This document shows, one piece after another, positions 8,841-17,216 of a stretch of DNA of 62,535 nucleotides. The DNA comes from Candidatus Binatia bacterium (lineage in GTDB: Bacteria > Desulfobacterota > Binatia > HRBIN30). The position numbers were made by a program, and so were the translations under genes. The notes below the pieces were generated by a model. It was not told where the DNA came from, did not search any database, and saw only the letters and a program-made list of their open reading frames with translations. Positions within the stretch are counted from its first letter, which is position 1, and every line of letters starts with the position of its first letter. The DNA lies in the NCBI GenBank assembly GCA_026415395.1, contig JAOAHD010000018.1, positions 1-62,535 of the forward strand, written 5' to 3'.

Positions 8841-9816
8841 TAGAGCTCCACCTTCTTTGCGTCTGCCCAGCTCGGGCTGTTGCGTCCGCAGCCAAGAGCA
8901 GCCGCGTGAGCAACTCGTTGAAGGGCGTTGGCACGCCGTAACGTGCGCCGCGCCGGCAAACCTCCCCGTTAATCGCCTCGATTTCCGTTCTCTTCCCGAG
9001 CTCCAGATCCTGCAGCATCGAAGAGCGGTGCGCCGCGGTCCGCGGAACGAGCACAGCATAAAGCTCCCGCCGAAACTCCTCAGCGCTGCCCCACCGTAAC
9101 GCGACCCGTTCAGCACTAGCCACCGCAAAGGCCTCATCGATGACGCGGTCCATGATCGCCCGGGTCTCCGCATTCTCTGAAAGCAACCCGTACGTACATC
9201 CCAGCAAGGCGCCCAGCGGATTCAAGGCGGCATTGTAAAAGACCTTGGCCCAAAGCTCAGCCTCGATCGAGGCGCAGGGCTCTGCAGGAATACCCGCCCG
9301 CTCGAATTCCGCAGCCCAATGTTCGGCTGCTTTTTTTGCTGAAACCTCCTCTCTGAGAAACGGACCGACACGAACCGGCTCTGCGCACACGGTGACCTCC
9401 ACGGTCCCAGGCTCGACTATCCGCGCGCCAAAGATGACTCGACCGCCAAGAAGGCGGCGCGGCTCCACATGAGCAGAAAGTGTTTCCAAGTTGCCGAGAC
9501 CGTTTTGCAAGGACACTACCCAACCGGGATCAGCGGTGCAGTTCGGCACGAGCGGCGCAACAGTAGCAGTGTCGTAGCTCTTGACGGTAACCAGGACCAA
9601 GTCGAACTTGTGCCGCAACTCCGTTGGCGAGGTGACCACCCTCGACGGCCAGCAGCGATGTTGTCCCCAAATGCCTCGGATCCAGAGCCCTGCCTTCCGC
9701 ACTGCCTCCATATGCGGCGGCCGGCCCAGGAGCGTGACGTTATGACCTGCTTTTGTCAGAAGACCGCCGAACACCGACCCGATCGCGCCCGCGCCAAGAA
9801 CGAGGACATCCGCCAT
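8803..9816 (-). CDS. Ketopantoate reductase family protein (ApbA/PanE-like)
   Basis: 337 residues. NAD(P)-binding Rossmann start MADVLVLGAGAIGSVFGGLL, then VTVKSYDT and VSLQNGLGN, which are the usual substrate-loop motifs, and a helical C-terminal half containing KVFYNAALNPLGALLG (the catalytic Lys region) and SSMLQDLELGKRTEIEAINGEV, a strong family signature. It reduces 2-dehydropantoate or a related 2-oxo acid. Paralogues with other substrates are common, so PanE function is not certain. The C-terminal ~25 residues are basic, unusual, and overlap the downstream JAMM gene. Confidence 0.85.
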   Translation of the reverse strand: MADVLVLGAGAIGSVFGGLLTKAGHNVTLLGRPPHMEAVRKAGLWIRGIWGQHRCWPSRVVTSPTELRHKFDLVLVTVKSYDTATVAPLVPNCTADPGWVVSLQNGLGNLETLSAHVEPRRLLGGRVIFGARIVEPGTVEVTVCAEPVRVGPFLREEVSAKKAAEHWAAEFERAGIPAEPCASIEAELWAKVFYNAALNPLGALLGCTYGLLSENAETRAIMDRVIDEAFAVASAERVALRWGSAEEFRRELYAVLVPRTAAHRSSMLQDLELGKRTEIEAINGEVCRRGARYGVPTPFNELLTRLLLAADATARAGQTQRRWSSNGAPKARGLGTD

Positions 9817-9920
9817 ACAAACCGAACTTTTTAACAGAGGCTAACACGATCTGTCATCGCATCTGCGTGGACGAAGAACGGGTTGTCCCAACGCCGCCAC
9901 AACATTACAGAGCCGCGACC

Positions 9921-11600
9921 ATGAGACGCCCCCGTGCTACAGCACGATCTCGCACAAGGGCTGGCGCCTGGGCGCTGCTACTGGTCGCTGTGTTTGCTGC
10001 GGCACTGTCGCTTCGGCTGGCATACATTCAGTCGATCATCGATAGCCCTGCCAGTGTTATTCTGCAGACGAACGCACTTAGATACCATACTTGGGCGCAG
10101 GCAATTCTGAACGGCACAGCTCCCTCTCCTCCCCACGACCAACCGCCCGCGTACGCGTATCTCATGGCCACGATCTACTATTTTGGGGGCGTTGATCCGC
10201 TCCACGTGCGCATCGTTCAGGCGGTGGTCGATGCGATGCAGTGCGTACTCCTCGCGAGCTTGGCTGGCCAAGTTGGATCCATGCGTTGGGCGTGGTCGAC
10301 AGGGCTCGTCGCTGCGGCCTACGGCCCGTCGATCTTTTTTACTGGTGAACTATTGCCTGCGACCTTTTCTCTTGCCGCTCTTACCGCCGCCCTCGTCGCG
10401 TGCGTTCGGCACTCGTGGCTGCTCGCTGGCGCTCTGTTCCTTGTCGCCAGCGCCCTCCGGGTCGAGTTCCTCCTTGCCGTTGTTGCATACGCGGCTTGGC
10501 TTGCGTTTCGCGGTCAACGGCAACCGGCCAAACGACTGCTTCTTCCTCTGGCGATCGGCTGGCTGGGGATCACACTCACCACATCTCTCGTCGCTGGGCG
10601 TCCCGTGCCATATACCACAGGAGTTGGTCTCAACCTGTGGCTCGGCAACAACCCGTTTGCCGATGGAGTGAACCCGTTTCCCCCTGCAGCTCTTCGAGCC
10701 GCGGCCGATCGGGCACGCGCAGAGGCGCACAACGATCCGGTGACGACGGACTGGTGGTTCTTACGGGAAGCGGTTGCATTTTGGCGTGCCTACCCGTTTC
10801 AGGCAGTCGCGTTGGCGTGGAAGAAGCTCCGATGGACGCTTGTAGACCGCGAACTACCGAATACGAGCGATGTTGACTGGCAACAGAGCTACAGCTGGCT
10901 TTTCCGCTTGCCGCTCTTTCCGGTTTCCTTTGGGGCAGTCTTGATGCTTGCCTCTGCTGGGCTCGTTTTTTCTTTGATCCGCCGTAAATGGTCTGAAGCT
11001 CTGACTCCTCTGTCGTTCGTGGCGGCTGGGACGCTGTTCGTCTGTACCGTCTTTTTCACCAACGGTCGATTTCGTTTGCCCCTAGCTCCCCTCCTGCTCA
11101 TCCTCGCTGGTCACTGTATCGCGTGTGTCACGCAACGCCCTTGCTTCCGCCATCCAACGCGCGAGGTGTTGCTCTCAGGGGTCGCGGTCGCCGGTGCCGC
11201 CTGGCTTGCCTTCGCTGATCCGTACAAGGTCAAAACGTACGCGGTCCCTGCCCTTCTCGCCAATGCTGGGATTGCCGAGCGACTGACCGGCCGTTTCGAA
11301 AGAGCACGAGACTACTTGCGACAGGCACTTGCCGCTGACCGTGCAGACGATCTGGCTTGGGCTCATTTGGCCCTCGCTCAGGAACAACTCGGCGACCCTG
11401 TGGCAGCCGCAGAAGCTTACTTCGAGGGTTTCGGCTTTGTCCCGCATTCAGAAGATTTACGAGAGCTCGCGCGGCAGTTCTCCGCTCGTCACGGCGTGGA
11501 CCCTATTTGGATCGATCAGTGGGTCGGGGCGCGTTCAGCAGCCGAACAACAGGCACTGCGTAGACGAATCCTGCAGCTCTTAAGAACGCGCGAGCCCTAA
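9921..11600 (+). CDS. Polytopic membrane glycosyltransferase (GT39/ArnT-like) with C-terminal TPR region
   Basis: 559 residues if it starts at the ATG at 9921; the frame is open for 56 more codons upstream but those are not membrane-like. After a basic N-tail comes a transmembrane helix, then an acidic-poor periplasmic loop with YHTWAQAILNG, and about nine further hydrophobic segments (for example WALLLVAVFAAALSL, LLAGALFLVASALRVEFLLA, LLLPLAIGWLGITL). The C-terminal ~130 residues after the last helix have TPR-like helices (NAGIAERLTGRFERARDYLR, AWAHLALAQEQLGDPVAAAE). Such proteins transfer sugars from polyprenyl-phosphate donors on the periplasmic face. Substrate unknown. Confidence 0.7.
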   Translation: MRRPRATARSRTRAGAWALLLVAVFAAALSLRLAYIQSIIDSPASVILQTNALRYHTWAQAILNGTAPSPPHDQPPAYAYLMATIYYFGGVDPLHVRIVQAVVDAMQCVLLASLAGQVGSMRWAWSTGLVAAAYGPSIFFTGELLPATFSLAALTAALVACVRHSWLLAGALFLVASALRVEFLLAVVAYAAWLAFRGQRQPAKRLLLPLAIGWLGITLTTSLVAGRPVPYTTGVGLNLWLGNNPFADGVNPFPPAALRAAADRARAEAHNDPVTTDWWFLREAVAFWRAYPFQAVALAWKKLRWTLVDRELPNTSDVDWQQSYSWLFRLPLFPVSFGAVLMLASAGLVFSLIRRKWSEALTPLSFVAAGTLFVCTVFFTNGRFRLPLAPLLLILAGHCIACVTQRPCFRHPTREVLLSGVAVAGAAWLAFADPYKVKTYAVPALLANAGIAERLTGRFERARDYLRQALAADRADDLAWAHLALAQEQLGDPVAAAEAYFEGFGFVPHSEDLRELARQFSARHGVDPIWIDQWVGARSAAEQQALRRRILQLLRTREP

Positions 11601-11776
11601 GGAAGCCTTCAGCATTCGTAGAGAATCGCACCTCGGGGGAAGGAACCTCAGGGGAAGGAGTATTAACCGGCGAACGTCGAAGCCGTCAACCTGCCCAAAA
11701 TGCCCCTTGCCAATCTGTCGGAATCCGGAGTATGGAACCGCATCACGGCTGTTTTTTGGTTAGGGAGGGAAGAAGC

Positions 11777-12709
11777 GTGGCCTTGTGCTGGACACGGAAA
11801 GCTACCGTCTTGTTGGCTGGAGCAGTCCTGATCGCCGGACAGGCTTCCTACGGCGAGCCTTGCGAGCCAGGGGATCCGCGCCTCCTCAAGCCGGATTTGC
11901 AAGCCCTCACGCCCACTCGTGCACGGGTCGCCGAGCGACAAGGCGCGCGCCGACTCTACTTCACGACCAAAATCGCCAACATCGGCAAGGGGCCATTAAT
12001 CATCGAAGGAAAAACCGTGAACACACCTTACGGTCCAGTGACCAAAGCCACACAGATCGTGCGCCGCAGTGATGGAACAACGTGCACGAAAGACGCGGGA
12101 AGCTTTGAGTTCCACAAAAGTCACAATCACTTTCACGTGAACGACTTCGCAGAGTACTTGCTCCGGAAAGATGATCCGTACACCGGTCCCATCGTCGCAC
12201 GAGCGAGCAAGATCTCCTTCTGCCTGATCGATATCGAGCCTGTGCGAGGGTTTTATGACGGCACCCGGCAGGTATTCGCGAATTGCAGCGTGCAGGAGGG
12301 CATTCAGGGAATTTCGCCAGGATGGGCCGACGTGTACGACGACTTCTACCCCGAGCAATACATCGAGCTTGACATTTGTCGGACCGACGGTGGCGTACCG
12401 CCGGGGCAATACTACTTAGTGAACGTTGCAGATCCCGACGACCTCTTATTGGAAGAGCGTGATGATTACGCCTCCAACGCTGGGTTCGTGCCCATTACGG
12501 TGCCTGCCCGAACCGGCAACTTCCCGGTGCCGACGGATCCCGCGTGCCCTCAACCACCGCCCCCAACGCCAACACGAACCACGACGGTTCAGCCGACACC
12601 AACACCCACGGCTCCGCCCCAAATTAACCCTCGCCCGACGAGAGCTCCGCGTCCATCGCGCCCAACGCGCCCCCCGCGACCGCCGCGCCGTCCGGGTCCG
12701 CATGGTTAA
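11777..12709 (+). CDS. Secreted bacterial lysyl oxidase-like copper amine oxidase
   Basis: 310 residues from the GTG at 11777, which has GGGAGG 10 bases upstream; a signal peptide follows (ATVLLAGAVLIAGQASYG). The catalytic domain lines up with animal lysyl oxidase: copper ligands H116, H118 and H120 in SHNHFHVNDFAEYLL (human WHSCHQHYH), K145 in SKISFCLID (human K320 of the quinone cofactor) and Y187 in GISPGWADVYDD (human Y355), with the C149/C170 disulfide pair also matching. Downstream PGQYYLVNVADPDDLLLEE matches PGNYILKVSVNPSYLVPES. The protein ends in a Pro/Thr linker and a Pro/Arg-rich tail. It would oxidise primary amines, perhaps lysine side chains, outside the cytoplasm. Confidence 0.88.
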   Translation: MALCWTRKATVLLAGAVLIAGQASYGEPCEPGDPRLLKPDLQALTPTRARVAERQGARRLYFTTKIANIGKGPLIIEGKTVNTPYGPVTKATQIVRRSDGTTCTKDAGSFEFHKSHNHFHVNDFAEYLLRKDDPYTGPIVARASKISFCLIDIEPVRGFYDGTRQVFANCSVQEGIQGISPGWADVYDDFYPEQYIELDICRTDGGVPPGQYYLVNVADPDDLLLEERDDYASNAGFVPITVPARTGNFPVPTDPACPQPPPPTPTRTTTVQPTPTPTAPPQINPRPTRAPRPSRPTRPPRPPRRPGPHG

Positions 12710-12728
12710 TCGTTAGGATCCCTAGCAG

Positions 12729-12750
12729 CGCCGATTCGCCGTTATCGGCG
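12729..12750 (+). terminator. Short hairpin after lysyl oxidase gene
   Basis: CGCCGAT and ATCGGCG pair over 7 bp with an 8-base loop, followed by TTGAGTTGTG. The U-tract is weak, so this may be a modest terminator or a leader hairpin just before the nucleotidyltransferase start. Confidence 0.35.
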
Positions 12751-12757
12751 TTGAGTT

Positions 12758-13495
12758 GTGGTAGCGACCCCGAACCCCGTGACTGCTGTGATCTTAGCTG
12801 CCGGTCGCGGCCAACGAATGGGCGATCTCACTCGCCATCGACCGAAGCCCCTCCTCCATGTCCGCGGTAAGCCAATTTTGGAACACATTCTCCTCGGCCT
12901 TAGGTCTGCCGGAGTGGAGCGCGTCCTTGTCGTTGTCGGGTATTTGGGAGAGCAAATTGTGACCGCCTTAGGTGATGGTCGGAGGCTCAGCCTAAAAATC
13001 GAATACGCTTGGCAGCCTGAGGCTCGAGGAACCGCTGACGCACTACTTGTTGTGCGTGCTTCAATAAACGCACCCTTCTTCCTGTCCTGGGGCGACGTGC
13101 TGGTCTCGCAAGATAGCTACCGCGAGCTTGCAAGCGCATTTGCCGCCCAACCAGCTGCCGCGTGGATGGCGGTTAACGAAGTAGAGGATCCGTGCCAGGG
13201 GGCTGCGGTGTATTTGGATGCCGACCGCAGAGTCCAACGCATTGTCGAGAAGCCTGCCCGCGGTACCTCCACCACCCGGTGGAACAACGCCGGGGTGGGG
13301 ATCTACTCCCCGGACATTTTCACATACGCCCAAATGGCACCGGTGTCACCGCGAGGGGAACGAGAACTGCCTCAGGCCGTCGATCTTATGATTCAAGACG
13401 GGCATCCGGTCTATGCTTTACCGGTCCTCGGCTTTTGGAGCGATGTTGGCACGCCAGAAGCTCTTGCTTTCGCCGACGAACACTATCCAGCTTAA
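12758..13495 (+). CDS. Sugar-1-phosphate nucleotidyltransferase
   Basis: 245 residues from a GTG start; the GTG at 12779 is an alternative. The NTP-binding signature is AVILAAGRGQRMGDLTRHRP followed by KPLLHVRGKPILEHIL. Further landmarks are QPEARGTADALLVVR (base/sugar contact) and FLSWGDVL, where the usual GD metal-binding pair is kept, and EKPARG plus NNAGVGIY later. It transfers a nucleotidyl group to a sugar 1-phosphate. The stop overlaps the galactokinase start (TAATG), so the pair is probably translated together and acts in sequence: kinase makes the sugar 1-phosphate, this enzyme makes the nucleotide sugar. Confidence 0.87.
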   Translation: MVATPNPVTAVILAAGRGQRMGDLTRHRPKPLLHVRGKPILEHILLGLRSAGVERVLVVVGYLGEQIVTALGDGRRLSLKIEYAWQPEARGTADALLVVRASINAPFFLSWGDVLVSQDSYRELASAFAAQPAAAWMAVNEVEDPCQGAAVYLDADRRVQRIVEKPARGTSTTRWNNAGVGIYSPDIFTYAQMAPVSPRGERELPQAVDLMIQDGHPVYALPVLGFWSDVGTPEALAFADEHYPA

Positions 13496-14889
13496 TGCGC
13501 ATGAACCCGACTCTGTCGGTGACGCCATGGAGGGAGGTTGCTGATCAAAAGCAAGTTCGTCTCCGGTCTCTTGCACGGGAGTTCCAACGGCGCTTCGGTC
13601 GCGCACCGCAGGTTTTCGTGCTTGCGCCCGGTCGTGTGAACTTGATTGGTGAACACACGGACTATAACGGCTACCCTGTGCTGCCCGCTGCTCTTGACCG
13701 TGAAGTCGCAGTGGCCGCAGCCGGCCGGCCTGATGATCAGGTTGTCGCTCACACCATGGCTCCTGGCTTTGGTCCCTGCGCTTTTTCTCTCGCTGAACCC
13801 CTGTGCCCTGGTATCCAAGGTGACTGGGGCAATTACGTCAAAGCGGCAGCAAACGTACCCCTGGCGCGGTCACTGCGGCAAGGCGCTGATTTATTGATTG
13901 ACAGCACAGTACCGAGCGGCGCCGGCCTTTCCTCCTCCTCTGCTCTGGTTGTGGGTGTGGGCCTCGCACTCCTGGCGTGTGGTGGCGCCGCGGAGGGTTC
14001 GAGGATTGCACTGGCAGAGGAGTTCGCGGCAGCAGAGCATTTTGTCGGAACCATGAGTGGTGGCATGGACCAGGCCTGCTGCCTGCTGGGACAGTCTGGA
14101 TGCGCTCTTCGGATCGATTTCTTCCCCTTGCGTGTGCGCTCGGTACCTTTCCTGCCTGATTACCGCATCGTCGTGTGCCACTCTTTGGTCACGGCAGAAA
14201 AGGCCGCATCCGTTCGCCGAGCCTACAACCTGCGCGTCTGGGAGTGTGGCATCGCCGCACGTGCATTAAAGGTTTTGTTGCGTGGCGATGCAGATGCCGT
14301 GGTCGAGCGGCTGGCGGACGTGGAGCGACTCATTGGAGCTCCTTCCCGTCGCGATCTGTTGGCAATGCTGGCTGACTACATTCCGGACAGGCCTCTCTCG
14401 GTCATCCAGCTCGCAGGCATGCTTCGAGTGAGTCCAGCGAAGCTCCTGCCGCCAATCGAGCCGCCTCCCGTCTCGCTCGAAACACCGCTGCCGATTTTGC
14501 GCCGCACCCGCCACGTCCTGCGTGAGGCCGATCGGGTAGACGCAGCGGAGCGAGCATTGATAAAGCATAACGTGTCGGCTCTTGACGAGGCGATGCGTAC
14601 TTCTCATGCAAGTTGCCGCGATGACTATGAGGTGAGCTGCGATGAACTCGAGGTTTTGGTGGGGTTGTCCGCTCAAGCAGGGGCAATTGGGCCCCGATTA
14701 ACCGGTGCGGGCTTTGGCGGCTGCACAGTGCAGTTGGTGCCCGAAAAGCAAGTGCCAGAGTTTTTTCGCTGGATCGACCAGCATTTTTATCTTGAGCGTC
14801 TCCCGTCCGGCTCTTTGCCAGCTAGTTACCGCTTCGCGTTTGAACCCGCGGACGGCGCGCAAGTGGTCTGGTGCGAAGACCGACTTTAG
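13495..14889 (+). CDS. galK: Galactokinase-family GHMP kinase
   Basis: 464 residues starting at the ATG that overlaps the preceding stop by one base. Family signatures are all present: APGRVNLIGEHTDYNGYPV at about 44-62, the GHMP ATP loop VPSGAGLSSSSAL near 145, the catalytic Asp in MSGGMDQACCLLGQ near 190, and RLTGAGFGGCTVQLVP toward the C-terminus. It is longer than the ~390 residues of typical bacterial GalK because of an insertion around residues 295-350 (DYIPDRPLSVIQLAGMLR...), closer in length to eukaryotic GALK2-type enzymes. Substrate is therefore galactose or a related sugar. Likely works with the upstream nucleotidyltransferase in sugar salvage. Confidence 0.85.
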   Translation: MRMNPTLSVTPWREVADQKQVRLRSLAREFQRRFGRAPQVFVLAPGRVNLIGEHTDYNGYPVLPAALDREVAVAAAGRPDDQVVAHTMAPGFGPCAFSLAEPLCPGIQGDWGNYVKAAANVPLARSLRQGADLLIDSTVPSGAGLSSSSALVVGVGLALLACGGAAEGSRIALAEEFAAAEHFVGTMSGGMDQACCLLGQSGCALRIDFFPLRVRSVPFLPDYRIVVCHSLVTAEKAASVRRAYNLRVWECGIAARALKVLLRGDADAVVERLADVERLIGAPSRRDLLAMLADYIPDRPLSVIQLAGMLRVSPAKLLPPIEPPPVSLETPLPILRRTRHVLREADRVDAAERALIKHNVSALDEAMRTSHASCRDDYEVSCDELEVLVGLSAQAGAIGPRLTGAGFGGCTVQLVPEKQVPEFFRWIDQHFYLERLPSGSLPASYRFAFEPADGAQVVWCEDRL

Positions 14890-14962
14890 GCAGCTCGCCC
14901 AAGCCGTTGGCCTGGGGGTTCACGTTCCCTACCGCATTAGCTTACGCTAAACGGCGCCCACC

Positions 14963-15991
14963 GTGGCGAAAGAAGACCTCAGCCAGCATTTGGCAGCCTA
15001 TCTCGAGAATCGCACCGGTGCAGACCTCGTCGAGGTCCTGCGATTGGAACGCCTACCCGGCGGAGCATCACGGGAAACTTGGGGAGTCGAGATCGCGCTC
15101 CACACCGCAAACACCACGGAGCGACGTTCTCTCATTCTGCGGCGCGACCCGCCTGGCACTCACTTGCCTGATCAGCGCCGCCAGGAATTTGAATTGCTGC
15201 GCATCGCCGCGGAAGCGGGTGTACCGGTCCCTAGGGTCTACTGGTGCGAGGATGACGCCAGCTACCTGGGGGCCCCGTTTCTGATCATGGAGCGGGTTGC
15301 CGGGGAGACGATTCCACGTCGGTTATTGCGGGATGAAATGTACGCGCAGGCACGTGCTGTGCTGCCACGCGAGCTGGCTCGGGCTCTGGCGGCAATCCAT
15401 GCAATCAATTTCGAGCGTCCCGAGCTCCGTGGGCTCCCGCGCCCTGATACAGAGGAACCGGCGTCCCTTTTCGAGCTGAACCGTTTTGAGCAGCTTTATC
15501 GCGCGCTAAGTCCAGACCCTCACCCGGTGTTCGAACTCGCCTTTCGTTGGTTAAGACACCACGCCATCCGGGAGCAGCGCCGTACTCTCGTTCACGGCGA
15601 CTTCCGAATCGGCAACATGATGTTCGGACCTGAAGGGTTACGGGCGGTTTTGGATTGGGAACTAGCCCATGTCGGGGACCCGTTGGAGGACATTGGTTGG
15701 CTCTGCGTACGCTCCTGGCGGTTTGGGAACGACCACTTGCCCGTTGCAGGCCTTGCGAGCCGAGAAGAGTTTTATGTCGCGTATGAAGAGGCTGCAGGTG
15801 TGAAAATCGACCCTGCCCAGGCTAGGTATTGGGAAGTCATGGGTAACCTCAAATGGGGGATCATCACGATTTTACAACTGCGGAGTTTCTTAGATGGAAG
15901 CGTGCCCAGCGTAGAGCTGGCTGCTCTTGGCCGGCGCACCGCTGAAGTGGAACTCGAGCTTTTACGTGGGCTGAAAGGGGAAGGCTTTTGA
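14963..15991 (+). CDS. APH/ACAD10-type phosphotransferase
   Basis: 342 residues from a GTG. Kinase-like fold with the catalytic loop LVHGDFRIGNMMF (Brenner-type HxDxxxxN) and the metal-binding DWELAHVGDPLEDIGWLC. This is the subfamily that sits with acyl-CoA dehydrogenases and is related to the kinase domain of ACAD10/11, proposed to phosphorylate 4-hydroxyacyl-CoAs; it is not expected to give antibiotic resistance. Context agrees: the DUF6285 protein, the usual partner of these kinases, is encoded two genes downstream. The next gene starts inside its stop codon. Confidence 0.85.
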   Translation: MAKEDLSQHLAAYLENRTGADLVEVLRLERLPGGASRETWGVEIALHTANTTERRSLILRRDPPGTHLPDQRRQEFELLRIAAEAGVPVPRVYWCEDDASYLGAPFLIMERVAGETIPRRLLRDEMYAQARAVLPRELARALAAIHAINFERPELRGLPRPDTEEPASLFELNRFEQLYRALSPDPHPVFELAFRWLRHHAIREQRRTLVHGDFRIGNMMFGPEGLRAVLDWELAHVGDPLEDIGWLCVRSWRFGNDHLPVAGLASREEFYVAYEEAAGVKIDPAQARYWEVMGNLKWGIITILQLRSFLDGSVPSVELAALGRRTAEVELELLRGLKGEGF

Positions 15992-16716
15992 GGTTCGCGG
16001 TTTCGTCACTCGCAGCATTCGTTCTCTGTGCGACAATCGGCAGTGGGTGTAGCCACGCGAACAAGGAGCCGCTTTTTGCGCGATCACTCGCAGAGCTGGT
16101 TCCGCACAATGATCGGGACCACTTCGTTTTCATCGTCGAACGGCCGACCCCCGATGGTTTTCGACCTACGGCTCTGCAGGTAGAGCATGTCACGAAGCTG
16201 CCAGAAGGCAACGAGTACGAAGTGAGCCTGAGCGAAGATGGTATGGCCACGGGGCGGGTTCTGCTTCGTGACGACGGCTCCACGCTCTGGCTAACTGTGG
16301 AAGAAGACTTCACGCGGGGGCTACGAATGTCGTACGACCCGCCATTGCCCTATGTGTCGGTGCCCCTGTTCGCCGGCGAGACACTGGCAACTAGCCGAGC
16401 AGATCTCCGCGCCTTAGGAACCAATCAGGCAGCAGGTCGCCTGTTGGTCACGCAAAAAACCCGAGCGCGGGCCGAGCCAGCTGGCCAGTGGCTTGCAGGA
16501 ACTTACGCAAGCGCGATTCGCCTTGAAGTTGAGCGCTCCTACGAGGGCCCGGATGGCCCCACGCAGTTAACCAGCACAACCGTGCTTGTGCCGGGCATTG
16601 GCGAAGTTCGCTCCGAGGGAGCGGCCGCCGGCAGTCCGGTGATGCGTCGTCAACTCGCGTGCGCCATCGTGAGCAATCGCCGGATTGGCGATTGCCGCGC
16701 ACTTTTCCAACGTTGA
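15988..16716 (+). CDS. Putative lipoprotein, unknown function
   Basis: 242 residues. The TTG start overlaps the preceding TGA (TTGA), so translation is likely coupled. N-terminal signal with a lipobox (LCATIGSGC, Cys about residue 21) predicts a lipid-anchored envelope protein. The remainder is beta-rich with no family I recognise. A motif-like stretch is TSTTVLVPGIGEVRSEG, which resembles the end of DUF3108-like/outer-membrane lipoprotein folds, but I do not rely on it. It separates the phosphotransferase and DUF6285 genes. Confidence 0.65.
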   Translation: MRFAVSSLAAFVLCATIGSGCSHANKEPLFARSLAELVPHNDRDHFVFIVERPTPDGFRPTALQVEHVTKLPEGNEYEVSLSEDGMATGRVLLRDDGSTLWLTVEEDFTRGLRMSYDPPLPYVSVPLFAGETLATSRADLRALGTNQAAGRLLVTQKTRARAEPAGQWLAGTYASAIRLEVERSYEGPDGPTQLTSTTVLVPGIGEVRSEGAAAGSPVMRRQLACAIVSNRRIGDCRALFQR

Positions 16717-16755
16717 GCACAAAGCCACGCAGCGGCGTCGAAAGGAAGTGCCAGC

Positions 16756-17154
16756 ATGCAAGATCGACCGACCATTGACGAACTGCTGGGAGCCGTAGAG
16801 AGGTTTCTCGAGCGCGAAATTGTTCCGCAGCTCCATGGTCGCGACCAGTTTCACGCTCGTGTTGCAGCCAACGTTCTGGCAATTGTGCGGCGCGAGCTGG
16901 CGCTGGAAACGGAACAGCTTCAGCACGAGTGGCAGCGACTAGCCCGTCTCCGCCGATCTTGCGAGTCCGAGCCAGCGGGGTCACCTGCAGACGTGAAGAA
17001 ACAAGTGCGGAGGTGGACAGAGGAACTCTGCGAGTGGATTCGCAACGCACCCATTGACAGTCTTCTGGAACAAAAGGACCTCTGGCAACACTTGGAAGCG
17101 ACCACGCGCGAAAAGCTGCTTGTCGCCAATCCACGCTTGGTCGAGGACCCGTAG
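16756..17154 (+). CDS. DUF6285-type small helical protein
   Basis: 132 residues, predicted all-helical and cytosolic. The opening RPTIDELLGAVERFLEREIV, HARVAANVLAIVRREL and the closing LEATTREKLLVANPRLVED match my memory of DUF6285 proteins, which are repeatedly found next to APH-type phosphotransferases and acyl-CoA dehydrogenases. Its role is unknown; adjacency suggests an accessory of the kinase two genes upstream. The Cys in LRRSCESE and CEWIR are not arranged as a metal site. Confidence 0.75.
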   Translation: MQDRPTIDELLGAVERFLEREIVPQLHGRDQFHARVAANVLAIVRRELALETEQLQHEWQRLARLRRSCESEPAGSPADVKKQVRRWTEELCEWIRNAPIDSLLEQKDLWQHLEATTREKLLVANPRLVEDP

Positions 17155-17216
17155 CCGATCGGAAGGCTCGGGCGCCTCTCCGCGGCTTGACCCCGTTGGT
17201 GAACATTTGTTAACGC

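Noticed and set aside
14963-15991. Aminoglycoside resistance kinase
   Set aside because: Kinase fold is shared, but the DUF6285 partner and acyl-CoA neighbourhood indicate the ACAD10-type subfamily.
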